DNA of 64,000 bases from Sphingomonas prati (GCF_014643515.1 NZ_BMJP01000005.1:62001-126000); one strand, 5' to 3'; counted from the first letter of the stretch, positions 17,903 through 29,200 are shown. The notes: generated from the sequence alone by a model not told the origin. A program made the numbers and translations.

Positions 17903-18328
17903 CTAGGGACGCGACAGATCGGGCAGGCAGACGCGCTCCGTGCTGCGAACCGTCGAGCTTTGCTGATATTTACCGACGAACTTTTCGTATGATGCATCGT
18001 GAGGTGCACGTGACTGCGCTTCTGGATCGGCGTAGCTGGTGATCGTCAGCATGGCCTTGTCCGAATAGCGCGGCTGGCCGGTGGCCGGGTCCCATTCGAT
18101 CACCTGCACCGCCTTGACCCAGGTCGGCACCCTGTGCGCGGCCCAGAACGCGTTGTGATCACGCACGGCCTGCTGGAAAACCGACATCATCCCCGGCTTG
18201 ATCTCGCTGTAGCGGATGGTGGCATAGTGGCCCGCGCACGGCAGCGGCGCGCCCAGCATCGCCGGGGTCTGCGCCGCAGCCGGCAGCGCGAACGCCATGA
18301 AGAAACCAGCGGCGAGCGTGCGGATCAT
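17903..18328 (-). CDS. Small exported hypothetical protein
   Basis: A 141-residue protein. ATG 18328 is preferred over 18334 because GGGGGA then lies 6 nt upstream. The signal peptide IRTLAAGFFMAFALPAAAQ is followed by a domain with GHYATIRYSEIKPGMMSVFQ and HNAFWAAHRVPTWVKAVQVI, which resembles dimeric alpha-beta barrel (NIPSNAP/ABM-like) proteins, ending in a C-terminal Cys-containing tail. Function unknown. It is the only gene between two copies of the dispersed repeat. Confidence 0.65.
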   Translation of the reverse strand: MIRTLAAGFFMAFALPAAAQTPAMLGAPLPCAGHYATIRYSEIKPGMMSVFQQAVRDHNAFWAAHRVPTWVKAVQVIEWDPATGQPRYSDKAMLTITSYADPEAQSRAPHDASYEKFVGKYQQSSTVRSTERVCLPDLSRP

Positions 18329-18449
18329 AATCATTCCCCCGGAGGCAAGCGTGCCTCATCGCCACGAAATGTATCGCCGCCATGCGACTTAACCGAGACA
18401 GGTCACCATTGGCCTTGGACCCGCGCGCCTTCGAATTGGACGGATCGTG

Positions 18450-18545
18450 GGGCGTCCGGCTGTCCGCAAGTGGGCGTTAGCGGACATTCGCATGTCATCG
18501 GTGCCGTACGTCCGGCTTTAGTGGCAAGCGGCCATTGGCCGTCGG
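18450..18545. repeat. Dispersed TCCGC/GCGGAC repeat copy
   Basis: Two adjacent degenerate inverted units: GTCCGCAAGTGGGCGTTAGCGGACATTC, then TACGTCCGGCTTTAGTGGCAAGCGGCCATTGG. Related copies lie near 16718, 17859, 19798, 47808, 48405, 52310 and 55215. Confidence 0.55.
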
Positions 18546-18578
18546 GCTCGCTAGACCGTCCTGCGTTCGGCGCGGTGC

Positions 18579-19733
18579 TCAGCTTCCTTCTTCCGCCGCG
18601 CTTTCCTGCAGCTGCTGTCGGGCCTTGGCGCTCATCGCATCGGTTTCGGTCAAGTCGACGACATGGACTGTCGGCTTGCCGGTACGTTGTGGAATGCGGC
18701 TGCCGGTTGCGATGCCGTATGCGGCGCGAACCGTAAATCGGTCGATCCGGTAGATGCCCGGATTGCCTGGTTTAACCGCGAGCGGAGCATAGCGCCGCTT
18801 CCCCACTTGTTCGACAAACTCCGAACCCAGCCGACCGATGCCTTCGTTCCGCAGGATTTCGACGTCCCCCGGCCGACCGTCTGGGCGAATCCAGTAGCCG
18901 ACATCGATGAACCGGACGCTCCCGTCGGGCTGAAACCTGGTCAGCATCCCGTATGAAGCCAGGACGATGTCTTCGAACTTCGGTGCAAAAAGAAGCTGCG
19001 GCGATTTGGTCGGGGAGCGACGCAGCCGTGCCGCCAGAATGTCCACAGCATCCGCGTCGCCGTCCCGAATGGCGATCCGCGCCTTCAGGATGTCGCGGAG
19101 TTCCGATATCATCTGGTTGTCCGCACCGGCCAGCCTCACTGCCTCGTCTGCGAAACGCACCGCGTTGCCTGAACGACCCTGCAACAGTGCCAGCCACGCG
19201 CGCCGGAACGCCGCGCCGGCTGCGACGTCGGCGTAGCTGCTCTCCACGGCGCGTCGCTGTATGTCGAGGTAGGCCTTGTCCGCCGCCACCGGCAAGCCCA
19301 ACCCGACCATGTTATCAGCAAAGCTGAGTTCCTGGCCCAGCGTCGCTAAATTGCTTCTCCCCAGGTGGCGGCGTAGGACAAGGACGTTGTTTCGCGCCGA
19401 GTGCCGCCAGAGCTTGCTGAGGCCTTCATGCTCCGCGACGGTTGCCAGTGTCGCGTAGAGGCTGGAGACCGGTCCCGGCAACTCGGCCGCATGATCCTTG
19501 TTGCGTCGGATCGCGCTTTGCAGGGTGCGCTGCGCATCGACGTAGCGGCCGTCACCGAACTGCTCGACAGATGCGTTGAGCGATGCCTCCACGTCTTCGG
19601 CCGGCGGGCAATCACGCGCGAGGCACGCCGTCAGATCCTGTTCGGCACGGCGTCCGACAACCACGACGTCTTCCGGTGAAGCCGGCGACGAAGTAGCGGC
19701 TTGCGCCAGAAGGAAGAGCACCGAAAGAAACAT
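18579..19733 (-). CDS. Exported TPR-like protein with TonB-like C-terminus
   Basis: A 384-residue protein. ATG 19733 yields a clean signal peptide (FLSVLFLLAQAATSSPA); the open frame extends 12 codons further. A VVVVGRR segment resembling the N-termini of sphingomonad TonB receptors is followed by helical TPR-like repeats over about 60-230 (YVDAQRTLQSAIRRNKDHAAE, AFRRAWLALLQGRSGNAVRF). The C-terminal segment (PDGRPGDVEILRNEGIGRLG with RYAPL) resembles energy-transducer/TonB C-terminal domains. Similar proteins are common in sphingomonads without known function. CorA is divergent upstream across a repeat copy. Confidence 0.7.
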   Translation of the reverse strand: MFLSVLFLLAQAATSSPASPEDVVVVGRRAEQDLTACLARDCPPAEDVEASLNASVEQFGDGRYVDAQRTLQSAIRRNKDHAAELPGPVSSLYATLATVAEHEGLSKLWRHSARNNVLVLRRHLGRSNLATLGQELSFADNMVGLGLPVAADKAYLDIQRRAVESSYADVAAGAAFRRAWLALLQGRSGNAVRFADEAVRLAGADNQMISELRDILKARIAIRDGDADAVDILAARLRRSPTKSPQLLFAPKFEDIVLASYGMLTRFQPDGSVRFIDVGYWIRPDGRPGDVEILRNEGIGRLGSEFVEQVGKRRYAPLAVKPGNPGIYRIDRFTVRAAYGIATGSRIPQRTGKPTVHVVDLTETDAMSAKARQQLQESAAEEGS

Positions 19734-19797
19734 CCTCGAGAAGCTCTCGCGAATATAGTCGGCCGTCAAGCGTCAACCGCGAAATGCAAGAATAGTA

Positions 19798-19865
19798 AAG
19801 TCCGGGCGTTGGCGGACATGAGGGACGCCCGAATTTCGGACCGTCCCATCGTGGTGGACTATGGA
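19798..19865. repeat. Dispersed TCCGC/GCGGAC repeat copy
   Basis: AAAGTCCGGGCGTTGGCGGACATGAGG followed by CGGACCGTCCCATCGTGGTGGACTATGGAC. Degenerate copy of the same family; it lies directly upstream of the corA region. Confidence 0.45.
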
Positions 19866-19980
19866 CAATATCCTAACGCCCCCGCCCCCGATCCCCGACG
19901 TTGCGCAAACCGCCCCGGAATGCGAAACGCCTCGGCCGCTCCCCCGTCGGCGCGTGCCGAGATCAGGATCCGAGGTTCAT

Positions 19981-20949
19981 ATGACGGTCGTCGCCGCCTA
20001 TCTCTATCGCAACGGCAAGCGGGTGCGCGAGGTTTCGATCGACGAAAAGGTCGACTGTCCGGCCGACAAGTCCGAATTCGTCTGGATCGGCCTGTGCGAC
20101 CCCACCGATGCGGAGATGCAGACGCTCAAGCAGCACTACGACCTCCACCCGCTGGCGATCGAGGATGCCGTCAACGCCAACCAGCTGCCCAAGGTCGACG
20201 TGTACGGGGACCAGCTGTTCGTCGTCGCGCGCACCGCCGCGCTCGACGGCGACACGATCGACTATGGCGAAACCGCGATCTTCGTCGGGCACAGCCACAT
20301 CATCAGCGTGCGCCACGGCAGCGCCCGGTCGCACAAGGTCCTGCGGCAGCAGCTCGAAGCCGCGCCTTCGCTGCTCATCCACGGCGTCGACTATGTCCTC
20401 CATGCGGTGCTCGACTATATCGTCGACGGCTATCTGCCGATGGTGGACACGATCGAGGATATCGTGTCCGCTATGGAACAGCGCACGCTCGACACCTTCC
20501 TCGACCGCGACGAAATCACCCGCATCTTCACGCTGCGCCGCCAGCTCACCCGGTTCCAGCGCGTGCTGGGCCCGATGGCGGAGGTTGCGGGCAAACTGGT
20601 CCGGCTCGACCTGCCCTGCATCGACCCCGACACGCGACCCTATTTCAGCGACGTGCTCGATCATGTCCGCCGGATGCAGGTCATGATCGACGGCCTGCTT
20701 CAGGTGCTGACGTCGGTGTTCGAATTCAGCAACCTGATGGAACAGCAGCGCACCGGCGCCATCACCCGGCAACTCGCCGCCTGGGCCGCGATCCTGGCCG
20801 TCCCCACCGCCATCGCCGGCATCTACGGCATGAATTTCGAAAATATGCCCGAACTGAAGACCGAATATGGCTATTTCGTCGTGCTCGCCGTCATCGCGGT
20901 GATCTGTACCGCACTCTACCTCCGCTTCAAACGCGCCCGCTGGCTCTGA
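19981..20949 (+). CDS. corA: CorA-family magnesium/cobalt channel
   Basis: A 322-residue inner-membrane Mg2+ channel subunit (pentamer). ATG 19981 is chosen since GAGG sits 6 nt upstream and the length matches CorA; an ATG at 19861 would add a 40-residue Pro/Arg-rich leader starting inside a repeat. The large cytoplasmic funnel domain is followed by TM1 (LAAWAAILAVPTAIAGIYGMNF), which ends in the diagnostic YGMNF selectivity motif, and TM2 (YFVVLAVIAVICTALYLRF) with a basic tail. All features of a functional channel are present. The gene is convergent with the acyl-CoA ligase. Confidence 0.92.
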   Translation: MTVVAAYLYRNGKRVREVSIDEKVDCPADKSEFVWIGLCDPTDAEMQTLKQHYDLHPLAIEDAVNANQLPKVDVYGDQLFVVARTAALDGDTIDYGETAIFVGHSHIISVRHGSARSHKVLRQQLEAAPSLLIHGVDYVLHAVLDYIVDGYLPMVDTIEDIVSAMEQRTLDTFLDRDEITRIFTLRRQLTRFQRVLGPMAEVAGKLVRLDLPCIDPDTRPYFSDVLDHVRRMQVMIDGLLQVLTSVFEFSNLMEQQRTGAITRQLAAWAAILAVPTAIAGIYGMNFENMPELKTEYGYFVVLAVIAVICTALYLRFKRARWL

Positions 20950-20961
20950 CGCAAACGCCGC

Positions 20962-22632
20962 TCACCCCGCCTTCGCCAGCTCCTCCGCCACCAGTTCCTT
21001 TCGGCTGAGCTTCCCCACCAGCGTCCGCGGCAACGCATCGCGCACCTCCACCGCCACACACCGCTCATGCTTGCCGACCAGCGGGTTCAGCCACGCCATC
21101 AGCTCGTCGCCCGTCACCGCGGCGCCCTCCACCAGCGTCACGAACGCCTTCGGCCGCTCGCCCTGATACGCGTCGGGCACGCCGATCACGATCGCGTCGC
21201 GCACCGCGTCGTGGCGGTACAGCACCGTCTCCACCCGGCTCGGAAACACCTTGAACCCGCCGACCGAGATCATGTCCTTCAACCGGTCGACGATCCGGAC
21301 ATAGCCGTCTTCGTCGATCACCCCGACATCGCCGGTCCGCAAGCCGCCGTCCGCAAAGGTCGTCGCATCCAGCTCCGGCCGCTGCCAGTATCCCGCCATC
21401 ACCTGCGGCCCGTGGATCACGATTTCGCCCGGCTCGCCCGCCGGCGCATCGCGCGTCGCATCCTCGCGGTCGACCAGCCGCATCGTAGTGGCGGGCAACG
21501 GCTGCCCGATCGTCCCGGTCTTGGCCAGCCCCTCATAGGGATTGGTCGCCGCGATCCCACTCTCGGTCAGGCCGTACCCTTCGACCAGCACCGCGCCCGT
21601 CGCCGCCTCGAACCGCGCCTTCACCGGCCCGGCGAGCGGCGCACCGCCCGAGATACACACGCGCAACGACGACAGGTCCGTCGTCGCCAGCTTCGGATGA
21701 TCCATCAGCGCCTGGTACATCGTCGGCACGCCCGGCAGGCTCGTCGCCTTCGTCCGTTCCACCGCGGCCAGCACGGCGGCCGCATCGAACCGCGGCAACA
21801 GCACCATCGTCCCGCCGTTCGCCACCGTTCGGTTCAGCACGCACGCATTGGCAAAAATGTGGAACAGCGGCAGCGCGCCGACGATCCGATCCGGCGCCCC
21901 CGCCTCCGGATCCACGTCGATGATCTGCCGCGCATTGGCGGTCAGGTTCTGGTGCGTCAGCATCGCGCCCTTGGGGCTGCCGGTCGTGCCGCCGGTATAC
22001 TGGATCAGCGCCACGTCGCGGACCGCATCGATCACCGGTTCCGGGAACCGCCCGTCATTGGCGATCAGCGCGGAAAATGTCGTGATCCGCGCATCGTCCG
22101 GCCGCGCCGCCACCTCCTTGCGCTTCAGCAGCCGGTACAGCAGCGACTTGCCGCGCGGCAGAGCCCCCGCGATCGACCCGACCACCAGCCGCTCCAGCCC
22201 GCTCGCCGCCAGCACCTTCACCGCCGTCGGCAGCAGCGCGGTGGCCGACAGCGTGAACAGCACGCGCGTGCCGCTATCCTCCACCTGATGCGCCAGCTCC
22301 TCCACCGAATAGAGCGGCGAAAAATTGACCACCACCGCACCCAGCATCAGCGCGCCATAATAAGCCGCCACATAATGCGGCACGTTCGGCAGGAACAACC
22401 CGATCCGGTCCCCCCGCTCGATCCCCATCTTGTGCAGCCCCGCCGCCACCCGCCGCGCGCCGTCCAGCACCTCGGCATAGCCATAGGTTCGCCCCATGAA
22501 ATCGATCATGGCCGCTTGCGGGCCGCGGGCCACCGCCCCCGCCAGCATCGCCGGCACCGTCATCGGCGGATACTCCCGGTCCCACGCGGTGGGATGGGAA
22601 TAGCCGGTCGCCCATGGGTTCGGATGTTGCAT
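20962..22632 (-). CDS. fadD: Long-chain fatty-acid--CoA ligase (AMP-binding)
   Basis: A 556-residue acyl-CoA synthetase activating fatty acids with ATP and CoA for beta-oxidation. It has the P-loop-like AMP motif YTGGTTGSPKGA (about 210-221), the GYGLTESG adenylate motif, the LRTGDVG hinge and the RIVDRLKDMISVGG and C-terminal GKLSRKEL Lys motif. Length fits FadD. It lies 111 nt downstream of the TonB receptor on the same strand, so a common transcript is possible. Substrate chain length cannot be read exactly; FadD-type is the best fit. Confidence 0.9.
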   Translation of the reverse strand: MQHPNPWATGYSHPTAWDREYPPMTVPAMLAGAVARGPQAAMIDFMGRTYGYAEVLDGARRVAAGLHKMGIERGDRIGLFLPNVPHYVAAYYGALMLGAVVVNFSPLYSVEELAHQVEDSGTRVLFTLSATALLPTAVKVLAASGLERLVVGSIAGALPRGKSLLYRLLKRKEVAARPDDARITTFSALIANDGRFPEPVIDAVRDVALIQYTGGTTGSPKGAMLTHQNLTANARQIIDVDPEAGAPDRIVGALPLFHIFANACVLNRTVANGGTMVLLPRFDAAAVLAAVERTKATSLPGVPTMYQALMDHPKLATTDLSSLRVCISGGAPLAGPVKARFEAATGAVLVEGYGLTESGIAATNPYEGLAKTGTIGQPLPATTMRLVDREDATRDAPAGEPGEIVIHGPQVMAGYWQRPELDATTFADGGLRTGDVGVIDEDGYVRIVDRLKDMISVGGFKVFPSRVETVLYRHDAVRDAIVIGVPDAYQGERPKAFVTLVEGAAVTGDELMAWLNPLVGKHERCVAVEVRDALPRTLVGKLSRKELVAEELAKAG

Positions 22633-22743
22633 GACGTTGACGTAAACGGAACCGGGCGACAGTGCAACGCCCTACGATGCTGCTCCCCCGGTCACCCCGG
22701 GCCGCCCGGCTCCCCGCCCGCGCGGACCTTCGCCAGGTGAGGA

Positions 22744-25700
22744 TCAGAAGCCGATCCGCGCCACGAACCGCGCGGACCGCGGCGACTGGTACGACGTCGG
22801 CAGGCGATACGTGGCGGATGCTGCGCCGCCGTCATCCGTGCCCTGCTCGTCATAGTCGATCTTGGCCTTCTGGTTGAACACGTTGAACACCGACACTTCG
22901 AACGTCAGGTTCCGGTTCTCGGGCTGCGGCCGGAACGACAGCGTCAGGTCGGTCGATGTGTTCCAGTCGCTCTTGAACACGCTGCCGCGCTGCACCAGCA
23001 CCGTCTCGTTGTCGTCCGACACCTGGCCATCGACGATCGGGCAGAAATTGCCGGCCGAGCCATAGGCGTTCGCGAACGGATCGACCGAATCCGGGACCAG
23101 CCCGATGCACCCGAACCGGCGCGGCGACACGGCGGCGAAATTGGCGCCGATCAGCAACCACGGTCGCACCTGGAACGCACCGTACAGCTTGATGTTGTGA
23201 CGGCGATCACCCGGCAGATACCCGTAGGCGCCCTGGGTGAAGCCCGGCTGATCGAAATCCGTCGTCAGGCCGCTGTCGGACTGGCCGTTGTCGGATTTCA
23301 CGCCGCCTTCGATGTTCCCGCGGTTCTTGGCATAGGTGTAGGATCCGTTCAGCGTCCAGAGGCCGTCGAACTCGCGGTTGAACGTGGCGGTGATCGCCTT
23401 GTACGTCCGGCGCGCCTTAGGATATCCCAGCTCCTCCGCGGTGAAGCTGACGGTGCGGGCCGTGGCTTCCCCGTTGATGGGGTCCGACAGCGTGATCGTC
23501 GCCGCCTCGCCCGGGTTGATCAGCACATATTGGTGGAACCCGGTCCAGATGTCCTCGCACCCCGAAATGCCCTCGCGGTTGCAATAGGCCAGCACGCCCT
23601 GGTCGATCGCAGCGTCCTCCAGCGACGCGTTCAGCTTGCGATACGTCCCGTACAGTCCGACGCGGATCCGGCTGCCCAGCCGGCGCTCGCCGCCGATGAT
23701 ATATTCGTCGATCGACTGCGGCTTCAGCGATTTCGAAACGGTCGCTTCGGTCGGCGTCGCGGTGCCGTCCGACACCAGCTGGCAGTTGGCGTCCGTGCTG
23801 CCCGGGCACGCGCTGCTCCCGCCCGTGAACGACAGCGCCTGCCCCAGGATCGGGCTGTTGTCGGCATTCACGCCCAGCAACTGATAATAGCGCGTATAGT
23901 CGGTTTCGGCGCCCGCCAGCCGGATGTTGGTGTTGGTCGCGACCGGCTGGAAGATCCGCCCGAACGACCCGTAGATCTTGGTCCGCGCATCGCCCGTCGG
24001 GTCGAAGGTGAAGCCCAGTCGCGGCCCCCACTGGTCGCCCGATTCATAATAGGTTTCGCCGTCCACATTCTTGTTGGTGAACCGGTCGTTCCGAACACCC
24101 AGCGACAGGTTCAGCCGGTTGTTGAACAGCGACCAAGTGTCCTGGATGTAGAACGCTTCGTTCCTGGTCTTGAACACCCCGCCGTTGAAGTAGGTCCGCG
24201 CACTGACATACTCGGTCCCGGCCGGCGCATAGCGGTTCCCCGCCGCGGCGGTCAGGTAGGTGTAGGCGACACCGCCGTTATAGGATGACGTGGTATCCGA
24301 CGTCAGGTTCTCGCGGTCGTAACCGCCCCGGATGTGGTGCGACCCGAGCAGGTTGAAATAGATGTCCGCATCCGCCCGGTAGAATTCGCGCGTATCGAAC
24401 GACGATGTGCGTGTCGCGGTGGGATTGCCGATCGACTGGGCCGTACCGGTGCGCTGGTCGAGGATGTAGGGATTGTCGCTTGACGATTGCGTAACCTCGC
24501 GGTCCTTGTTCTTGCCGTATGCCGCCGACAGGGTCAGCCATTCGGTGAACGTGCCGGTATAGCGGCCGACGAAATTCTTGCCCCCGAACTTCTCGACGTC
24601 CGAACTCTGGAACAACGTCCGCTGGTTGGTCGTGACGTCATAGTCCAGGTTCGTGATGGTCTCGGTGCGGGACGTATCGAAATAGGTGAATTCCAGCCGG
24701 TGCCCGTCGGCGATGATCGCGTCCAGCTTGCCGCCCCAGTACGGGCTGTCGCCGACCCGCTCGGAATAACGCTGGTCGGTGACGCTGCCGTCGCCCTGCT
24801 GCGTGTGGCGCGCCTGGTAGAAGCCGTAGAAGAACAGCCGATCCTTGATCAGCGGCCCGGACGCATAGAAATACGCGTTGCGCGATTCACGGATGTCGCC
24901 GTCATTGTCGTCGCGGAACGTATTGGGGGAATCGCTCCGCAGGAAATCGGGGGTGTAGGACAACACCGCCCCCGCGTGGAACTCGTTCGAACCGGACTTG
25001 GTCGTGGCGCTCACGAAACCACCCGTCGCGCGGCCGAACTCGGCCGGATATCCGCCGTTCTTGATATCGACCGTGTCGTAGAATTCGAACGGCACCGTCG
25101 TCGAACCCAGGCCCTTGCGGAAATTGGTCACGTTCAGGCCGTTCACGAAGAACTGGTTTTCCGACACGGACGCCCCGGAAAACGACGCCAGATCGCCGAA
25201 CGCGCTGTCGCCCTGCGACGTGCCGGGCGACAGCCGGATGATGGCGGTCAGGCTGCGGTCCACCGGCACCTGTCGCGCGATCTCGGTGACGTTCACCACG
25301 GTCCCGGTCGTCGTCCGTTCGAAATCGATCGTCCGCGTCCGCGTCCCGGTCACGACGATCGCGTCGCCGCCGGCCGCCGCCCCCGCTGCATTGTCCGCCG
25401 CGCCCGTTTCGCCGACGGCCGCCAGCGAGAATTGGTTGGACGCCTGATCCGGCTCCAGCACGACGCCGCCCTGCGTGCTCGTCGTAAAACCGGTCGCGGT
25501 GATCGTCACCGTGTACGTCCCCAGCGGCAGCTGCGGCAGGCGGTAATTGCCGCCGCCGTCGGTCGTCGTCGTGCGGGTGAAACCCTGCGCGGCGGACTGG
25601 AACGCCACCGTTGCGCCGGGCACACCGGCGCCCGCCGTCGTCACGATCCGGCCGGATGCGGTCACGTTCTGGAAATCCTGGGCGGCGGCGACCGACGGAA

Positions 25701-25794
25701 CGACCATCGCCGAAACCGCAAAAGCAGTCAGCGCACGGATCGATGTCGAGCGGGCAAGAAAGGTCGCGCCCAGAAGGCGAAGATTGGATGTCAT
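22744..25794 (-). CDS. TonB-dependent receptor with carboxypeptidase-like plug extension (Oar-like)
   Basis: A 1016-residue outer-membrane receptor. The signal peptide ends near 39 (VSAMVVPSVAAAQ). Residues about 45-115 are a CarboxypepD_reg beta-sandwich (GRIVTTAGAGVPGATVAF, GNYRLPQLPLGTYTVTITATGF), then AIVVTGTRTRTIDF and the plug domain (ENQFFVNGLNVTNF). The long beta-barrel has the usual alternating strands and ends in FVARIGF with the terminal aromatic. This Oar-like class is thought to import oligopeptides or bulky substrates. Followed by fadD. The ligand is not evident. Confidence 0.92.
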   Translation of the reverse strand: MTSNLRLLGATFLARSTSIRALTAFAVSAMVVPSVAAAQDFQNVTASGRIVTTAGAGVPGATVAFQSAAQGFTRTTTTDGGGNYRLPQLPLGTYTVTITATGFTTSTQGGVVLEPDQASNQFSLAAVGETGAADNAAGAAAGGDAIVVTGTRTRTIDFERTTTGTVVNVTEIARQVPVDRSLTAIIRLSPGTSQGDSAFGDLASFSGASVSENQFFVNGLNVTNFRKGLGSTTVPFEFYDTVDIKNGGYPAEFGRATGGFVSATTKSGSNEFHAGAVLSYTPDFLRSDSPNTFRDDNDGDIRESRNAYFYASGPLIKDRLFFYGFYQARHTQQGDGSVTDQRYSERVGDSPYWGGKLDAIIADGHRLEFTYFDTSRTETITNLDYDVTTNQRTLFQSSDVEKFGGKNFVGRYTGTFTEWLTLSAAYGKNKDREVTQSSSDNPYILDQRTGTAQSIGNPTATRTSSFDTREFYRADADIYFNLLGSHHIRGGYDRENLTSDTTSSYNGGVAYTYLTAAAGNRYAPAGTEYVSARTYFNGGVFKTRNEAFYIQDTWSLFNNRLNLSLGVRNDRFTNKNVDGETYYESGDQWGPRLGFTFDPTGDARTKIYGSFGRIFQPVATNTNIRLAGAETDYTRYYQLLGVNADNSPILGQALSFTGGSSACPGSTDANCQLVSDGTATPTEATVSKSLKPQSIDEYIIGGERRLGSRIRVGLYGTYRKLNASLEDAAIDQGVLAYCNREGISGCEDIWTGFHQYVLINPGEAATITLSDPINGEATARTVSFTAEELGYPKARRTYKAITATFNREFDGLWTLNGSYTYAKNRGNIEGGVKSDNGQSDSGLTTDFDQPGFTQGAYGYLPGDRRHNIKLYGAFQVRPWLLIGANFAAVSPRRFGCIGLVPDSVDPFANAYGSAGNFCPIVDGQVSDDNETVLVQRGSVFKSDWNTSTDLTLSFRPQPENRNLTFEVSVFNVFNQKAKIDYDEQGTDDGGAASATYRLPTSYQSPRSARFVARIGF

Positions 25795-26278
25795 CTATGC
25801 TGCCCCTGCACCTGACGGCCCGAACATCGGGTCGTGGTATGCACTCAAGCTGACCAGCAGGGCGCAAGCTGTCAAAGCGGTTTTCATGAGATCGTCATAT
25901 TGATAGAACGTCGTTGCAACGCAGCAACAGCGTATATCTCAGACTGAACCCCTATTCAGTATGAATTTCCGTAAACCTAAGCGCAATTATTTCGGAGAGT
26001 ATACATTAGGGGGCTCGTAATTCACCTAACTACCAGTTTGGAATATTACACGCCTGTTCTTTTCTAGGATGAAATTTGGCTTCTTCAACGGGCATGATTG
26101 CCGGCTTTGTGTCAGTCATGAACGACTTACGAACATGTATCTCCAAAACGCCTGCCCATGTGTTGACCGGGAAACATGGGCGTTGCAGGCACCGGGCCTT
26201 GCCGGACCGCGCGGGAGTAGCGCCCTGTCGCGATCGCTGTATCATCGTGGCAAATCCGGGGGGGGAATCACGGTTTTC
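25795..26278. other. Intergenic region upstream of two divergent genes
   Basis: About 480 bp with lower GC around 25885-26050. It presumably holds the promoters of the TonB receptor (minus strand) and the broken DUF3857 gene (plus strand). No ORF with coding character and no clear palindrome were found. Confidence 0.4.
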
Positions 26279-29200
26279 ATGCGTCACGTCTTGCTTTGCG
26301 CCTTGCTGGCGACCGTCCCGGTGGCGGCGATTGCCGCGTCCGACAAACCGGTCTTCGGCCCCCTCCCCGCCTGGGTCAGGCCCGTGCCGCTGCCCGCCAC
26401 GCCTCCCGCGGACGATGCGCCGCTCCGCATCCTGCTGACCGATCAACAGGTCGCGATCGAACCGACGCGTCAGACGGTCTATGCCACCACGACGATCCTG
26501 ATCCAGACGCCGCAGGGGTTGGCCGCAGGTAATATCTCGCTGCCCTAGCGGCCGGACACCGACGTGCTGACCGTCCACGCGGTCCGCATCCACCGCGGTG
26601 CCACGGTCATCGACGTGCTCGGTTCGGGCCAGACCTTCACCGTTGTCCGCCGCGAACCCAATCTGGAAAGCGCGATGCTGGACGGTGTGCTCACCGCCAA
26701 CATCCAGCCCGAAGGGTTGCAGGTCGGCGACCGGCTCGAAGTCGCCACCTCGCGCACCACCAGCGATCCGGTGCTGGGCGGCCATGTCGAACAGTTCGCC
26801 GGCCTCTGGAACGGCGTGCCGATCGCCCGCGCGCATCTGTCGATGCAGTGGCCCGCCACGCTGCCGCTCCGGTTCCGATCCGCTGGCACGCTCCCCGCGG
26901 TCCGCCCGACGCGCGTCGGCTCGCTTTCCCGCATCGAACTGCAACAGGACGATATCAAGCCGCTCGTCCTGCCGAAGGGCGCACCCGCCCGGTTCCAGGT
27001 CGGTCGCGTGCTGGAGGCGACGGACTATGCCGGCTGGGCCGATCTCGCCGCGCTGATGGTGCCGCTCTACCGCACGGCCGCTACGCTTCCCGCGACCGGC
27101 CCGCTCCAGGCGGAGGTCGCCCGCATCCCCGCGCTGTCCGCCGATCCGCGCGTCCGCGCCGAAGCCGCGCTGGCGCTGGTGCAGGATCGGGTCCGCTACG
27201 TCGCGCTGGCGATGGGCGCCGGTGGGCTGGTACCGGCCACCGCGGCCGAAACCTGGGCACGCCGCTACGGCGATTGCAAGGGCAAGACCGCGCTGCTGGT
27301 TGGGCTGCTCGCGGCGCTCGATATCCCGGCCGAACCGGTCCTGGTCAGCACGGTCTATGGCGACGGGCTCGATCAACGCCTGCCGATGATCGGGCTGTTC
27401 GATCATGTCCTCGTCCGCGCCACCGTCGCGGGCCGGCCCTATTTCATGGATGGGACGCGCACCGGCGATACCGCGCTCGATCGGCTGACCGTGCCGGCCT
27501 ATGGCTGGGGCCTGCCGGTGGTGCCGACCGGTGCCGCGCTTGTCCGGATGATGCCGCCTCCGCTCGCCGCGCCCGCCGATGAAACCATCATCCGCATCGA
27601 CGCCACCGGCGGGCTTACACTGCCCGCGCCGGTCCGGATCGAACAGATCTTTCGCGGCGACCTGGCCCAGGGTGCGCGGCTCGGCATGTCGACGCTCTCG
27701 GGCACCGCGCGCGACAACGCGCTGCGCGCTTACTGGAAGGAACGCTACGACTTCATCGACGCCACCACGACCACCGCCAGCTTCGATCCCAAGACGGGCG
27801 AACAACGCTTCGTGCTGGACGGCAAGGCGCGCATGAAATGGGGCGACTACGGCTATGAAACCGACGGCACCGGGATCGGCTACAAAGCGGACTTCACCCG
27901 CGATCCGGGCCCCGATGCGCAGGCGCCGTTCGCGGTCCCCTACCCCTATTCGAACCGCGTCGTCGAAACGATCCTGCTGCCGCCCGGCTTCGAAACGCTG
28001 AAGGCCGGCGTCAAGAGCGACGTCGACCGCACCATCGCCGGCATCGCCTATCGCCGCGTGTCGACGCTCACCGGCAACGTCTTCACGATTGAGAAGTCCG
28101 AACGTGCCGTCGCCCCCGAATTCCCCTTCGCCGAAGCCGCCGCCGCACAATCCGAACTGCGCAAGCTGGCGGAGGATGCGATCTACGTCCGCAAGCCAGC
28201 GCGTTACCAAAGCACGAGTAAGGAGATCGACGCCAGTCTGGCCGTTACGCCCACGACGGCGGAGGCGTTCATCGACCGGGCCTGGACGCTTCAGAACGCT
28301 GAGCAATATACGCTCGCGCTTGACGACCTGAACGAAGCCGTGCGGCTGGATCCCAAGTCGGCATGGGCTCTTGCGAATCGTGGTTCGGTGAAGATGATGA
28401 TCCGTGACGCCAGCGCTGCCAAGGATATCGACGCCGCCGCCGTGCTTGATCGGCAACCCGGTCGTGCTTCGCATGCGCGGTAGCCAGGCGCTCGAAAAGG
28501 GCGCTTTTGCGGACGCCGTCACCGCATTCGATACGGCGTTGCAGGTCGAAGCCGGTCACAGCTACGCGCTCGCGAACCGCGCCTATGCCCGCTTCATGCT
28601 CGGCGATGACGCCGGTGCACTCGCCGATACAGCGGATGCGATCAAGGCGAACCGAACCGCTCTCGGTCCTTACGGATTGCGCGTCCAGATTGCCCATGAA
28701 CAAGGCCGGACCGATGCGGTCATGGCGGAAATGGCCGCGCTCGTGGCTGCCGCACCGTCTGAACCAGCGACGCAGATATGGATCGCTGGCCTGTACCGGA
28801 ACGTCGATCGTCCGATCGACGCGTTGCGTGTCTACGACCGCGCGATCGCGCTCAAGCCGACGGCAACGCTTCACGCCGCACGCTACCGGGCCCGTCCGAA
28901 GGCAGACCGGGCCGGTCGACAGGCCGATCTTGATGCCATTGCTCGACTGTCGCCGAAGTCCGATTTCGACGACAGCGAGCGTGCCCGGATGCTTGACGAG
29001 ACAGGAAATCACGTCGGTGCCATCGCACTCTACACGCGCACGCTGGCAACGCACGCCGATAAACAAGGTTGGTTGACCAGACGCGGCATATCCCACGCCA
29101 CGGCCGGAGAAACGGCGTTGGCCGCTGCGGACTTCATGCAAGCGCGCAAATTGGCAAAGGATGCGAACCGGCTGAACAACCTTTGCTGGGAAAAGGCCGT